Below are positions 8,664-17,910 of a stretch of DNA of 64,000 nt, piece by piece (position 1 is the stretch's first letter; each line of letters opens with the position of its first letter). The translations under genes were made by a program, and so were the position numbers. The notes beneath the pieces were generated by a model. It ran no database searches, was not told the DNA's origin, and saw only the letters and a program-made list of their open reading frames with translations. Origin of the DNA: JAAYXE01 sp964391195 (GTDB lineage: Bacteria; Chloroflexota; Anaerolineae; Anaerolineales; UBA4823); the NCBI GenBank assembly GCA_964391195.1, contig CAYMLG010000019.1, positions 1 to 64,000 on the forward strand, in the 5' to 3' direction.

Positions 8664-9342
8664 AGAATTTCCGCAATGCCCGCCTCTGCACTGCCGGAAC
8701 CAGTCTATCCGCCGCCTCTTCTATCGGCAGCCAAAGCAGGCGGCTCCCGGCTTCCGGCGGTGTTGAGGTTTCTTCCGCCAGAGTGGCCTCATAGAATGAG
8801 GCCAGGATAAGGGCGAGCTGCCCTCCCTGTCCGAGAGCCGTTCTTTCTTCTGCCTCACCAAGCTTTCGCCCGATCACCACCCGTCGCCCGCACTCTTCCT
8901 GAATCTCGCGCTCGAGGGCCTGTTCCAGAGTCTCACCGGTTTCACATCCCCCGCCTGGCAGGAACAATCCACGTTCCGTTTCGATCACCGCCAGGCGGTG
9001 ACCGGCATCGCGGATGATGGCGTACACCGAGGGGCGAGGGGTAAACTCAACCGGCAAGCCGAACAGGCGGGAAAAACCCGCGTAAGGGACCAGCGGGATG
9101 ATCTCGTAGGTGATCAGCCCAGCCTGCGCCATAGGTAGGGTGCCCAGAATTTCCTCGGCCTGCCCCACATTCTCGCACTCGAGGATCAAAACAGTTTCGG
9201 AGCGGCCCTGACGAAAGTAGATTTCTCGGAGACAACCCTGCTGCTGCAGTTCCCAGATCCTGGCCGCATCTGCCTGCTCCAGGAACTGGAATTCACGCGC
9301 AGGGCTACCGGGTAATTCTTTTCCGATGGCGAGTATCTTCAT
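8602..9342 (-). CDS. Nudix hydrolase with N-terminal ferredoxin-like domain
   Basis: 246 residues. Residues 1-90 look like a YciI/muconolactone-isomerase-type alpha-beta domain (MKILAIGKEL ... VLILECENVGQAEEILGTL ... YEIIPLVPY). Residues 100-240 are a Nudix domain with box GGCETGETLEQALEREIQEE at about 131-150, matching GX5EX7REUXEEXGU. The fusion suggests a small-molecule-sensing or dimerising front domain on a nucleotide-diphosphate hydrolase. Start placed at 9342, preceded by AAAGG; a start at 9375 adds 11 residues. Substrate unknown. Its 3' end overlaps the small gene on the other strand. Confidence 0.82.
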   Translation of the reverse strand: MKILAIGKELPGSPAREFQFLEQADAARIWELQQQGCLREIYFRQGRSETVLILECENVGQAEEILGTLPMAQAGLITYEIIPLVPYAGFSRLFGLPVEFTPRPSVYAIIRDAGHRLAVIETERGLFLPGGGCETGETLEQALEREIQEECGRRVVIGRKLGEAEERTALGQGGQLALILASFYEATLAEETSTPPEAGSRLLWLPIEEAADRLVPAVQRRALRKFFTFETDHPGRSAPAPTHSEQ

Positions 9343-9522
9343 CGATGAGCGACCTTTCTGCCTGAAATCCAGCAAAGATTATAATCCCGTAACGCCGCCC
9401 GTAACGCCCCGGTAAAACCGGGCGGATATAATAAAATTGATAAGGCACGATATGTGCCAGAGGCCAGGGGGAAGCGTGCGGGCGCCGGGTGGTTCGCCCG
9501 GGGTCATTCCAGGGAGGCAGTG

Positions 9523-10962
9523 ATGCAGAAATATACAGCAGTCGTGATCGGAGCAGGCCCGGCAGGGCACACGGCGGCGGTGCGCCTGGCGGAGTTGGGC
9601 GCCCGGGTTGCGGTCGTCGAGCGGGATTACATCGGCGGGATCTGCACCAATTGGGGGTGCACCCCGAGCAAGTCGATGATCGAGTCGGCGAAGATTGCGC
9701 GCCTGGTCAGGGAGAGCAGCAAGTACGGGATCCTGGCGCCCGAGCTCAGCATCGATTTCAAGCAGGTGGCCGCGCGCCGGGATGAAATCATCCGGCAGTC
9801 GCGTGAGTACGTCACCCGCTTGCTGAAGCATCACGGGGTCGACATCTACCACGGTGAAGCCGGGGTGGAGGAACCGGGCCGGGTTTTGGTGCGGAAGGGG
9901 AAGCTGGACCTCGATGGCGAAAATATGAGTTACACCGGCGAAGTTGAGGAGATCCAGGCGGAGAATATTATCCTGGCCACCGGCTCGCAGCCCATTACCC
10001 CCAACTTCGTCCTCCCGGATAACCCTTACGTGGTCAGCAGCAACCGCCTGATCAGCATCGGTGTGCTTCCCAAGGCGCTGACGATCGTCGGCGGCGGGGT
10101 GATCGGCATCGAGTTCGCCACCATCTTCTCCAACCTTGGCAGCCGGGTGACGATCGTTGAAATGATGGACCGGCTGCTGACCGGTATGGACCCGGATATC
10201 TCGGCTGAGATCACCCGGCAGTTGGAAATGAGCGGGGTGCGAGTGCTCACCTCGATGCAGGTGTCCTGCGCCGATAACGGTATGCTCCAGGCCTTTGACC
10301 GGCATACCGGCCAGGAGATGGAAGTCCACTCCGACTCGATCCTGATCGCTATCGGGCGTAAGCCGGTGATCGAAAAAGGGATGTTCGACCGGCTGGGGAT
10401 CGGTTATACCGATAAGGGCATCCTCATCGATGACACGCTGCAGACCACCGTTCCCGGCATCTGGGCGATCGGGGATGCCACAGGGAAATCGGTCCTGGCG
10501 CACGTAGGCATCCAGCAAGGGATCATCTGCGCGGAGAACATTATGCGGCCAGAAGGGGCGCCCCCGCGGCGGATGGATTACAGCGTCATCCCGGCGGTGG
10601 TCTATTCGATCCCCGAGGTCTACTCGGCCGGGGTCGCCCCGATAGACCTGGAGGAGGTGGAGGTCTACAAAGTCCCCTTCGCCGCCAACCTGCGGGCGCG
10701 GATCGAAGATTTCAAAGAGGGCTTTGTGAAGGTCTGGATCAAAGAGGGGCGGGTCGTCGCCGCCCAGGCGATCGGCCACAACGTTTCGGAGATGATGCAG
10801 GAACTGACCAATATGATCGCCCTGAAGACTCCGATCAACGAAGTGGCGGAGATCATCCACGCCCATCCCACTTACTCTGAAATCACCCGCACGGTGCTCG
10901 AGGTCGCCCTGAACAAGGCTGTCGATTTCATCCCCCAGGAGCACACCCTCACGCCCGGGTAA
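9523..10962 (+). CDS. lpdA: Dihydrolipoamide dehydrogenase-like flavoprotein disulfide reductase
   Basis: 479-residue class I pyridine nucleotide-disulfide oxidoreductase. FAD-binding GAGPAGHTAAV at 10-20, redox disulfide C41-TNWG-C46 within GGICTNWGCTPSK, NAD-binding GGGVIGIEFA, second FAD motif IWAIGDATGKSVLAHVG, and a C-terminal dimerisation domain with the active-site HAHPTYSE (His-x-His-Pro). This fits dihydrolipoamide dehydrogenase; a mercuric-reductase-like or other paralogue is possible since no 2-oxoacid dehydrogenase genes are adjacent. Start at 9523 has AGGGAGG at 9511-9517; the 23 residues available upstream do not resemble the family. Confidence 0.85.
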   Translation: MQKYTAVVIGAGPAGHTAAVRLAELGARVAVVERDYIGGICTNWGCTPSKSMIESAKIARLVRESSKYGILAPELSIDFKQVAARRDEIIRQSREYVTRLLKHHGVDIYHGEAGVEEPGRVLVRKGKLDLDGENMSYTGEVEEIQAENIILATGSQPITPNFVLPDNPYVVSSNRLISIGVLPKALTIVGGGVIGIEFATIFSNLGSRVTIVEMMDRLLTGMDPDISAEITRQLEMSGVRVLTSMQVSCADNGMLQAFDRHTGQEMEVHSDSILIAIGRKPVIEKGMFDRLGIGYTDKGILIDDTLQTTVPGIWAIGDATGKSVLAHVGIQQGIICAENIMRPEGAPPRRMDYSVIPAVVYSIPEVYSAGVAPIDLEEVEVYKVPFAANLRARIEDFKEGFVKVWIKEGRVVAAQAIGHNVSEMMQELTNMIALKTPINEVAEIIHAHPTYSEITRTVLEVALNKAVDFIPQEHTLTPG

Positions 10963-10982
10963 GGCTCAGGAGCAGGAAAGCG

Positions 10983-11019
10983 AAGTGCGTTTTGACCTCA
11001 TCGAGGTCAAAACGCACTT
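10983..11019. terminator. 17-bp-stem hairpin between convergent genes
   Basis: Arms AAGTGCGTTTTGACCTC (10983-10999) and its exact complement (11003-11019) flank ATC. It lies between the lpdA-like gene and ung, reading towards each other, so it can serve both. Confidence 0.7.
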
Positions 11020-11092
11020 TCTACGAAAATTTCCCCGCCGCAGTGGGGGATGGACCCACTCGCCGGTTTTACCACCCAGGCCTCTCGGCCCC

Positions 11093-11776
11093 TCACTTGG
11101 GGAGGTTGGGAAGCTGCCAGTTGATCTCCGGCAGGCCAGCTTCCCGCAGGGCGGCGTTGGTCTTTGAGAAAGGCCGGCTGCCGAAGAATCCGTAGTCGGC
11201 GGAATAGGGTGAAGGATGGGCGGACTGGATGATCACATGCCGGCTGGTATCCACCAGGGGCGCCTTCTGGCGGGCGGAAGCCCCCCACAAAATGAACACG
11301 ACGCGGCTGGGCAGCCGGTTCACGGCCTGGAAGACCGCGTCGGTGAACTGCTCCCAGCCCTTCCCCTTATGTGAATTCGCCTGGCTGGCCCGCACGGTGA
11401 GCACAGTGTTGAGCAGGAGCACCCCCTGCCGGGCCCAGGGCACCAGGCAGCCGTGATCCGGCGGAGTCGCGCCGACGTCGTCTTGCAGTTCTTTGTAAAT
11501 ATTACGCAGGGAGGGGGGCAAGGGCACATGAGGACGGACCGAGAAGCTGCACCCGTGGGCCTGGCGCGGGCCGTGATAGGGGTCCTGCCCCAGGATCAGC
11601 ACCCGCACCGCCGGGTAGGGCGTGTATTCCAGGGCGGAAAAAATCTCCGATTCTCGCGGGTAGATGGTGTATTTTTGGCGCTCTGCATCTAAAAAAGCCT
11701 GCAGCGCCCTGAAATACGGCTTTTCGAACTCCGCTCCCACCACATCCTGCCAGCTTTCCGGTAACTTCAAATCCAT
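11093..11776 (-). CDS. ung: Uracil-DNA glycosylase, family 1
   Basis: Removes uracil from DNA in base excision repair. 227 residues, the usual UNG length. The water-activating loop GQDPYHGP is at 63-70, followed by CSFSVRPHVPLPPSLRNIYKEL, LLNTVLTVRASQANSHKGKGWE and the leucine-loop motif HPSPYSADYGFFGSRPFS. The ATG at 11776 has GGAGGAG upstream. No unusual feature apart from an isolated position between a flavoprotein gene and a lipoprotein gene. Confidence 0.95.
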   Translation of the reverse strand: MDLKLPESWQDVVGAEFEKPYFRALQAFLDAERQKYTIYPRESEIFSALEYTPYPAVRVLILGQDPYHGPRQAHGCSFSVRPHVPLPPSLRNIYKELQDDVGATPPDHGCLVPWARQGVLLLNTVLTVRASQANSHKGKGWEQFTDAVFQAVNRLPSRVVFILWGASARQKAPLVDTSRHVIIQSAHPSPYSADYGFFGSRPFSKTNAALREAGLPEINWQLPNLPK

Positions 11777-12068
11777 CGATTGTTCTCCTCCTGCATCTCC
11801 TTGAACCGGGCGGCGGTATCAACCGACAGCATTGTCATACAAGTCACAATTGCGCCGCATGTCCTGCCCATCTTTTATATACGAAATCGCCCGCTGAATC
11901 AAGGGCTGTGTTCCAGAACATTCTGCCTGCAGCATCCGGCGCTTCTCAACGGTATTTCAGAAATGGAAAGAAATCCGGTTACAATGGGTTCTGGACAACG
12001 CGGGGCGATAATGTCGGTGTTTTCTGCTCGTAAGGTGAAATTATGCCCCGTCCACCAGGAGGTCACTC

Positions 12069-13202
12069 ATGAGAAATATCCTCCGGCTGTTGGTAATCGC
12101 CCTGCTCCTCGCCGCCTGCAGCCCCGGCAATCCGGTTCAAGACCAGGAGCCCAGTTCACCCACTGCAGCCGCTCCCGGCCCGGTTATTTCCCCTGCGCCG
12201 GCTGAGGAGGAACAGCTTCCCCTCACCGCTTCCACCGCCGCCCCCGCGACCGGGGCTCCGGCTGCGACCGCGGGTTCTCCCACCCTGGCGGCAGTAAACT
12301 ACGAAGTCGAGATCCAGGAATTTCCCGTACCCGGCGGCACCCACCCTCACGATGTAGCCCCGGCCCCAGACGGCTCCGTATGGTACACCGCCCAGCACAC
12401 GGGTGAACTCGGCCGGCTGGACCCGGACAGCGGCGAGACCTATCACATCCCTCTAGGCCGCGGCTCCTCGCCTCACGGAGTCATTATCGGCCCCGACGGA
12501 GCTCCCTGGATCACCGACAGCGGCTTGAACGCCATCGTCCGCGTTGACCCTCAAACCGAAGAAGTTCGGATTTACTCGCTGCCAGCGGGCACGCCCAATA
12601 CGAATCTAAACACGGCCGCCTTCGATGGCGATGGCCTGCTCTGGTTCACCGGGCAGGTAGGTTATTATGGGCGGCTTGACCCGTCTACCGGCGAGGTGGA
12701 AGTGTTCCCCGCCCCGCGTGGGCGCGGCCCGTACGGCATCACCGCCACCCCGGCGGGGGATATCTACTACGCTTCACTGGCCGGCAGCCATATCGCCTAC
12801 ATCCGCCGGCAGTCCGGGGAGGCCCAGGTTTTGGAGCCTCCTACTCCGGAGCAGGGCGCTCGCCGGGTGTGGTCGGATTCCCAGGGGCGTATCTGGATCA
12901 GCGAGTTCAACCGCGGGCAGTTAGGGATGTATGACCCGACCAGGAACACCTGGCGCGAGTGGATGCTCCCCGGCGATGACCCCCAGCCCTATGCGGTCTA
13001 TGTAGATGAGAACGACCAGGTATGGCTCAGCGACTTTGGGGGCAACGCCATGGTGCGCTTTGATCCCCTCGTAGAGACATTTGATGTGTACCCTCTGCCC
13101 AGTCCCAATGCGAACGTGCGTCAAATCCTCGGCCGGCCGGGCGAGGTATGGGCCGCCGAATCGGGGGCAGATCGAATTGTCCTGTTCCGTCTAAACCAGT
13201 AG
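12069..13202 (+). CDS. Virginiamycin B lyase-like beta-propeller lipoprotein
   Basis: 377 residues. The signal peptide ends in lipobox LLAAC (Cys18), followed by a proline/alanine/threonine-rich linker to about residue 75. From there runs a propeller of repeated units such as PHDVAPAPDGSVWYTAQ, PHGVIIGPDGAPWITDS, PYGITATPAGDIYYAS and PYAVYVDENDQVWLSD, the pattern of Vgb/streptogramin lyase-like proteins. Most such lipoproteins are not antibiotic lyases; they are extracytoplasmic sugar/peptide-binding or unknown proteins, so I assign no enzymatic function. GGAGGT precedes the start. Convergent with the next gene, 18 bp away. Confidence 0.85.
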   Translation: MRNILRLLVIALLLAACSPGNPVQDQEPSSPTAAAPGPVISPAPAEEEQLPLTASTAAPATGAPAATAGSPTLAAVNYEVEIQEFPVPGGTHPHDVAPAPDGSVWYTAQHTGELGRLDPDSGETYHIPLGRGSSPHGVIIGPDGAPWITDSGLNAIVRVDPQTEEVRIYSLPAGTPNTNLNTAAFDGDGLLWFTGQVGYYGRLDPSTGEVEVFPAPRGRGPYGITATPAGDIYYASLAGSHIAYIRRQSGEAQVLEPPTPEQGARRVWSDSQGRIWISEFNRGQLGMYDPTRNTWREWMLPGDDPQPYAVYVDENDQVWLSDFGGNAMVRFDPLVETFDVYPLPSPNANVRQILGRPGEVWAAESGADRIVLFRLNQ

Positions 13203-13220
13203 AGCAGTGGATCAGGGCGC

Positions 13221-13631
13221 TCAGTTCAACCGCGGGTTGAGCTTTTGAAGGTAGGGGAGGAAATCTTCAGGAAACAGGGTTTCCAGCCGGGCAACTGCAG
13301 TCGCCAGATCTTCTGAGCGGAAGTTTGGGTCTTGTCTGACGGTTTGGGCGGCCATATACAGGGCCAGGGCTTCCGGGAAGGTGCAGGCGAGCAGGTCCAG
13401 CCGGGGGATCGCTTCAAAGCAATATCCACCGGGGGAGTGTTCAATCTCCAACTTAAAACCATAGCGAATCGTATCCAGATCGTTCTGTATGGTCCTTTCG
13501 CTGACTTTGAATTTCTTTGCCAGGTCTCGGCGGAGGTGGCGGCTGGGCTCGGAGGCAATGACCCTGATCATTTCAAGAATTCGCCAGATCCGGTTAACTT
13601 CGGTCCGTTCACGCCCTTTGGAAGGTGGCAT
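13221..13631 (-). CDS. Short HTH (DeoR/WYL-type) transcriptional regulator
   Basis: 136 residues. An HTH_11-type winged helix occupies roughly 10-70 (ILEMIRVIASEPSRHLRRDL then FKVSERTIQNDLDTIRYGF). This is followed by a middle segment (LLACTFPEALALYMAAQTV) that in WYL-family regulators links the HTH to the ligand-binding WYL domain. The WYL domain itself is absent, so this is either a shortened natural form or the 5' remnant of a longer regulator. It lies downstream of the ComA-like regulator gene on the same strand with a 164-bp gap, so a role there is uncertain. Confidence 0.7.
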   Translation of the reverse strand: MPPSKGRERTEVNRIWRILEMIRVIASEPSRHLRRDLAKKFKVSERTIQNDLDTIRYGFKLEIEHSPGGYCFEAIPRLDLLACTFPEALALYMAAQTVRQDPNFRSEDLATAVARLETLFPEDFLPYLQKLNPRLN

Positions 13632-13795
13632 TATTGCTTTTCTCCGTTGAAGTCTATAATGAGAAACAAACCCAGGCTAATATTCGAACATTTTTATAAG
13701 TAATTGAAGGGATGGAGCAAATTAATTTAAAGGACAGGCCTCAAATTCTTTCTTGCAACGATTATAGCGCATATCCGCTATTCTATTACCGAGAA

Positions 13796-14422
13796 CTACA
13801 CATACGGGTGTTCTTTTGCCCAGGCGGCCGCCTCCGAGCGATTTTTTACGCCCAATTTCGCCAACAAATTTCCCGCGTGAAACTCCACCGTCCTCTCCGT
13901 CATTTGCAGCGCTCTGGCAATTTCTTTGTTCGTATACCCGTAACTGATATAGTGAAGGACTTCCGCTTCACGCGGGGTCAAGGCTTCCCCCATCCGCTGC
14001 TTATTCTGGTTGAACTTCACACCCGCCAACCGGTCCTGCACCAGCTTGCTGAGCCATTGCTTGCCGGCGGCAATCTCACGCAGGGCGTTGGGAATGACGA
14101 AAGGGTCTTCGTCCTTGAGCAGATAGCCATCCGCGCCGGCTTTGATCATGCCCAGGATTGTGCCGACGTCCCCGTAGGCGCTCAACACCAGCACCTTCAC
14201 CGACGTCTCGCTTTTTAATTTTTGAAGCACGTGTATCGCTTTCATTCCAGGCATATTGACGTCCAGAAGCAGGACATCCACCTGAGAGGTCTGTGCCAGA
14301 CGTAAGGCATCGTCGCCGTTTAAAGCTTCACCCACCACCTCGAAGTCGCTGTGCCGGGCGAGCTCATTGCGGATACCGGAACGCACAATTGGATGGTCGT
14401 CGGCGATCAGTATGCGAATCAT
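13796..14422 (-). CDS. NarL/LuxR response regulator, ComA-like
   Basis: 208-residue two-component regulator: receiver domain with DD at 8-9, phospho-acceptor Asp54 in LLLDVNMPGM and lysine in YLLKDED; C-terminal LuxR-type HTH with LTPREAEVLHYISYGYTNKEIA and TERTVEFHAGNLLAKLGV. Its ATG overlaps the kinase stop by four bases (ATGA), so the two are translationally coupled and form a cognate pair. In the ComQXPA context it occupies the ComA position as transcriptional output of the peptide signal. A plausible binding site is the palindrome at 18290-18309, by inference only. Confidence 0.88.
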   Translation of the reverse strand: MIRILIADDHPIVRSGIRNELARHSDFEVVGEALNGDDALRLAQTSQVDVLLLDVNMPGMKAIHVLQKLKSETSVKVLVLSAYGDVGTILGMIKAGADGYLLKDEDPFVIPNALREIAAGKQWLSKLVQDRLAGVKFNQNKQRMGEALTPREAEVLHYISYGYTNKEIARALQMTERTVEFHAGNLLAKLGVKNRSEAAAWAKEHPYV

Positions 14423-16821
14423 TTACTCATCCTTTCCACCGGGATTTCGGCCGCCAGCAGGCAGCCTGCGCCGGGTGCAGTCTCGATGATCAATTTCCCC
14501 TGTACTGCTTCCACTTGTTCTTGAAGTCCAACCAACCCAAAATGGCGCTCTTGAATCATGGCGCTCAGGCGAGGGGGCAAGGTAAAACCGACTCCATTAT
14601 CCTGAACCTTGAAAAGAATACTGTCACCGGTATGCTGCAATTGAATGTGGACTTCGGTAGCCTGGGAATGTTTCTGGATGTTGACCAATGCCTCTTGCAG
14701 AAAACGGTAGAGACATAGCGAGATTTCTTCGGGCAGGTCTTCCTCATCGACCCCCTCGCTTTCGAAAGTGATGCGCCGGGAGACCTGCTCTTCGAATTCA
14801 GAAATACGGGAATGGATGGCGGGGATCAAGCCGAGCGAGTCGAGGGCCGGCGGGCGCAGGTCGGCGCACACCTGGCGCAGGTCATTCAGCGCCGCCCTGA
14901 GTTGGCTCTGCAGTGGGACCAGCTTCTCAGCGTTTTCACCACTCATCTCTGCCCGGACGTTTGCCATCTGGTAGTTCAGGCCTACCATTGCCTGAATGGT
15001 TTTGTCGTGCAAGTCACGCGCTACCCGCTTGCGCTCTTCTTCGCGGGCTAAGATCAACTGGCGGTGGAGCATCTTTATTTTTTCGGTGTGCTGCTGCACT
15101 TCCTCCAGCAAATAAGCGTTTTCCAGGGCAGCCTCCGTCTGGCGGATGACGACCTCCAAAATTTCCAGGTCTTTTGAACTGAGGTCCCCACCCCCCTTCC
15201 TGACGCCCAGAATCACCAGGCCTTTGTAGTTCTCCTGTCCGCCGAGCACGAGCCACAGCATCGGTTTTTTCCCCAGCACCGTCCCCAATTCTCTTTCATA
15301 GCTGCGAAACTGTTCCAGCAAGCCGGCCGCGCGGCCGAATTTCTGGTTCGCATGGCTGCTGATCCGGCAGCAGAGTTCCGCCACGCGCTGTTCGCCCCAG
15401 GGGAAGGAAGGGTGAGTAACCGGCTCGGTGGATGCCAGGCGACCATCGGCCAGCAGCATGTTCACATACTCGAGCTGCATGGTCTTCTGCAAGGTCTGGC
15501 ACAGGGTGGTGGAAACGCTGTACACATCTGCCTCCACCTGGTTGAGGGCAGAGCTGATCTGCTTGATCGTTGCCCGGTCGTCGTACCAGGCGCCATAAAA
15601 AATGTGGTCGACGAACTTCTGCAGCGCTCTGTAGAGCGGTAAAGAGAGGCCGATCAGGCTGGCTGTCGTCAACCAGCCCAGGTTGGTCATCCAATGACCC
15701 TGCGGCAGCCGGCCGGTGATAATAGCGATCACGCCGTAAATGGAGGCGATAAAGACGACCACCATTGAGTAGGCGGCCGTGCGGTTAACGTACTGCTCCA
15801 GGTGGATCAACCGGTAGCGGAGGATGGCATAGCCGTATCCCATGGGCAGAACCGGAAGCGCCAGCAGGGAAATTTCAAAGGGCAGGATATACTGGCCGGT
15901 CAGAGAGTTCGGAATGAGTGAAAGTAGCACCACGGGGAGAAAGGCGAGCAGCGCGGCAAAGGCGACCAAGCGAGTCTGGCGGAGCGATTCGCTTGAAGGG
16001 GCGAGCCGCCCGGCCGCTGCCAGGATCCAGGCCGAGATGATCAACATGCCCCCAATCCAAACCGACTTCACCAGCGAGAGCGGGCCGAGCACGGCCAAAT
16101 GGAGCCGGCCCAGATCGGCCAGGCTGAAAATGAGGGCGAGCCCATATGCCAGCTTCAGCAGGCGAGTCCGGCGGGCTGAGCCGGCAGGATTTACCAGGAG
16201 CAGATGGGTTTGCACGATCAGCGGGCCAACCCACCACATCAGGAAATTAAAGGCCAGGCCCATGAAGAGCGGGCCGGTTGCGGAGACGGAACCCAGACCG
16301 ATGATGAGGACGAACAGGTTACAGACCAGGAAGAAGAGGATTTCGATGCGGCTGGAGCGGCCAAGGGCCAGTACCAGTAGGCTGACCAGCCAGAAGGGAA
16401 AGGCGATGGCGATGACCGTCAGGCGGTACAGGATCTGCAAAGTCGAGGGAGCGGAGAGCCTCAGAGGGATCTCGAGCAGTGTGCCCGAGCGCTCCACGGT
16501 GAAGAGGACGTTATCCCCGGCCCGGCGTCCGGGAAGTTCACGGGCCTGGTAGACGCCAACCCCATCGACGGTCCGGATCAGATCCCCCACCTGAAAGATC
16601 CCGTCAGCCGGTCCCCCGGGCGCCACGGTCTTCACCAACCCGGTTGAGTAAGACCAACTCAGGCCGCTGTAGGGCTGTCGAACCAGGATCAGGCTCGACC
16701 AGCCCATAGCGAGCACGGTGAGCAGAGCCAGGAGCAGGGGGATGTGCTTCGCCACTACACCGGCAGCGGGGAAAGAGAAAGCGCCCAAATAGAAGCCTCT
16801 ATCCCTTCCGGTTTCACTCAT
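14419..16821 (-). CDS. Multi-pass membrane sensor histidine kinase with PDZ domain, ComP-like
   Basis: 800 residues. Order: first membrane helix (about 27-47); a PDZ-like extracytoplasmic segment (APGGPADGIFQVGDLIRTVD, about 66-115); roughly seven further membrane helices to about 390; a GAF-like region (to about 575); a HisKA_3 dimerisation domain with the phosphorylated histidine in ERKRVARDLHDKTIQA; and an HATPase_c domain with QEALVNIQKHS, DNGVGF and GLVGLQEQV. The many-pass sensor plus HisKA_3/NarL partner is the architecture of ComP. Start placed at 16821 (GGAG upstream); 16893 is also open. The gene lies 90 bp downstream of the isoprenyl-transferase-like gene and overlaps the regulator gene by four bases. 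Confidence 0.85.
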   Translation of the reverse strand: MSETGRDRGFYLGAFSFPAAGVVAKHIPLLLALLTVLAMGWSSLILVRQPYSGLSWSYSTGLVKTVAPGGPADGIFQVGDLIRTVDGVGVYQARELPGRRAGDNVLFTVERSGTLLEIPLRLSAPSTLQILYRLTVIAIAFPFWLVSLLVLALGRSSRIEILFFLVCNLFVLIIGLGSVSATGPLFMGLAFNFLMWWVGPLIVQTHLLLVNPAGSARRTRLLKLAYGLALIFSLADLGRLHLAVLGPLSLVKSVWIGGMLIISAWILAAAGRLAPSSESLRQTRLVAFAALLAFLPVVLLSLIPNSLTGQYILPFEISLLALPVLPMGYGYAILRYRLIHLEQYVNRTAAYSMVVVFIASIYGVIAIITGRLPQGHWMTNLGWLTTASLIGLSLPLYRALQKFVDHIFYGAWYDDRATIKQISSALNQVEADVYSVSTTLCQTLQKTMQLEYVNMLLADGRLASTEPVTHPSFPWGEQRVAELCCRISSHANQKFGRAAGLLEQFRSYERELGTVLGKKPMLWLVLGGQENYKGLVILGVRKGGGDLSSKDLEILEVVIRQTEAALENAYLLEEVQQHTEKIKMLHRQLILAREEERKRVARDLHDKTIQAMVGLNYQMANVRAEMSGENAEKLVPLQSQLRAALNDLRQVCADLRPPALDSLGLIPAIHSRISEFEEQVSRRITFESEGVDEEDLPEEISLCLYRFLQEALVNIQKHSQATEVHIQLQHTGDSILFKVQDNGVGFTLPPRLSAMIQERHFGLVGLQEQVEAVQGKLIIETAPGAGCLLAAEIPVERMSK

Positions 16822-16911
16822 ATTCCACTCCGCGAGAAGAGTCGGGCTGATATACAGCCAGGAGACTGTGGGTTGGATGGCGTCCACAACCAACCTGGCA
16901 GCCTTTCCAAC

Positions 16912-17910
16912 TCAACGAACCGGCGGCAGATGACAGAACTGGTCCAGGACTGTCAGGAGTTCATCCTTGTGCTCCGGTGAAACCTCCATGTGTTCCACGG
17001 CAGACCTGGCCTGTCCGCAAAGACGATTCGTCTCAAGTTGAAGGTAGGCTTCAACGCCGCAGGCTAATATTATATCGCGCGCCTTGATCTCATTCTCTTT
17101 ACCGGGGGAGGCGAGCAGTTGCTGCAGTTCTTCTTTCTGCTCCTGAGGAAGGACATGGCAGGCATAAACCACCGGCAGGGTCCACTTCTGGCGAGCGAGG
17201 TCGCTTTTTGGACTCCCGGCGGCGCGTAAACCGTGCAGGTCATTGCCAACCTGGAGCATCACCCCAAGACACCTGCCGTAAGTATAAGCGGCATCCGCCT
17301 GGCCCTTTGCGGTGCGGGCGGCCAATACCCCTAAGAAACAGGCCAGGCCGAAAAAGTCGCCCGATTTTTGCCCGATGATCTCCCAGCTTTGGGGCAAAGC
17401 AGGTTGTGATATAGACAGATCCTTGTGCTGCCCTGAGCAGACGCTCAGAGCGAGGTAGTGAAACGCCCGCTGCAGATTTCCTACCGCCGCCCACTCAGCG
17501 GCTTGAAGCAGGATCGATTGGCTGGCAAGGATCAGGCCGGTGGTGAGGTTGTTGACAACACCCACCCCGTGTTCGGAGAAGATGGGCAGGTCCGTTTCCT
17601 GATCTTCTACTTTGTCGAGCAGGTAAAAGGCGGCATATAGCAGCGACCAGGCTGCGTTGATGACCGTACCCAGCCCCGGGCTGCCCCCAAACGCCCGGCA
17701 GAAATAGAGCGGCAGGGTGTGCATCCGCAGCCGGAAGGAGGGCAGGGACTGGCCGGAATCCAAAGGCCACATCCCACTCACCGCCGAGCGAAGCAGCCCG
17801 GCATATCCGGCATCGAGGTCGGCGTTCTCCCAGTACTGGTCGAGCCAGCGAACAACCTGTTCGAGATCTTTTGCTGGCGGGGGAACGGGAATTACATCCA
17901 CCACTCCCAC
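16912..17910 (-). CDS. Polyprenyl-synthetase-like protein, ComQ-like isoprenyl transferase candidate
   Basis: 332 residues of isoprenoid-synthase type. First acidic motif is the degenerate DKVEDQETD (99-107) instead of DDXXD; a GQHKDL motif is at 160-165, KSGDFF at 182-187, and the second motif region reads GNDLHGL (222-228) with SDLARQKWTLPVVYA (236-250). The SDL..K.TLP ending is typical of ComQ-like and related class I enzymes. In Bacillus ComQ attaches an isoprenyl group to a tryptophan of ComX. The start is GTG at 17910, inside the preceding peptide gene (19-bp overlap), and the kinase gene follows. Alternative: a polyprenyl diphosphate synthase of lipid metabolism, less likely given the context and divergent first motif. 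Confidence 0.8.
   Translation of the reverse strand: MGVVDVIPVPPPAKDLEQVVRWLDQYWENADLDAGYAGLLRSAVSGMWPLDSGQSLPSFRLRMHTLPLYFCRAFGGSPGLGTVINAAWSLLYAAFYLLDKVEDQETDLPIFSEHGVGVVNNLTTGLILASQSILLQAAEWAAVGNLQRAFHYLALSVCSGQHKDLSISQPALPQSWEIIGQKSGDFFGLACFLGVLAARTAKGQADAAYTYGRCLGVMLQVGNDLHGLRAAGSPKSDLARQKWTLPVVYACHVLPQEQKEELQQLLASPGKENEIKARDIILACGVEAYLQLETNRLCGQARSAVEHMEVSPEHKDELLTVLDQFCHLPPVR

Noticed and set aside
9379..10944. A 521-codon open frame on the minus strand opposite the dihydrolipoamide dehydrogenase-like gene
   Set aside because: The + strand frame carries all flavoprotein motifs; the opposite translation is His/Asp/Arg-rich with no motif, a shadow of GC-rich codon use.
11909..11925. Possible SOS box near CCAGAACATTCTG upstream of ung
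   Set aside because: Only a short imperfect palindrome, far (about 135 bp) from the ung start; no second copy.
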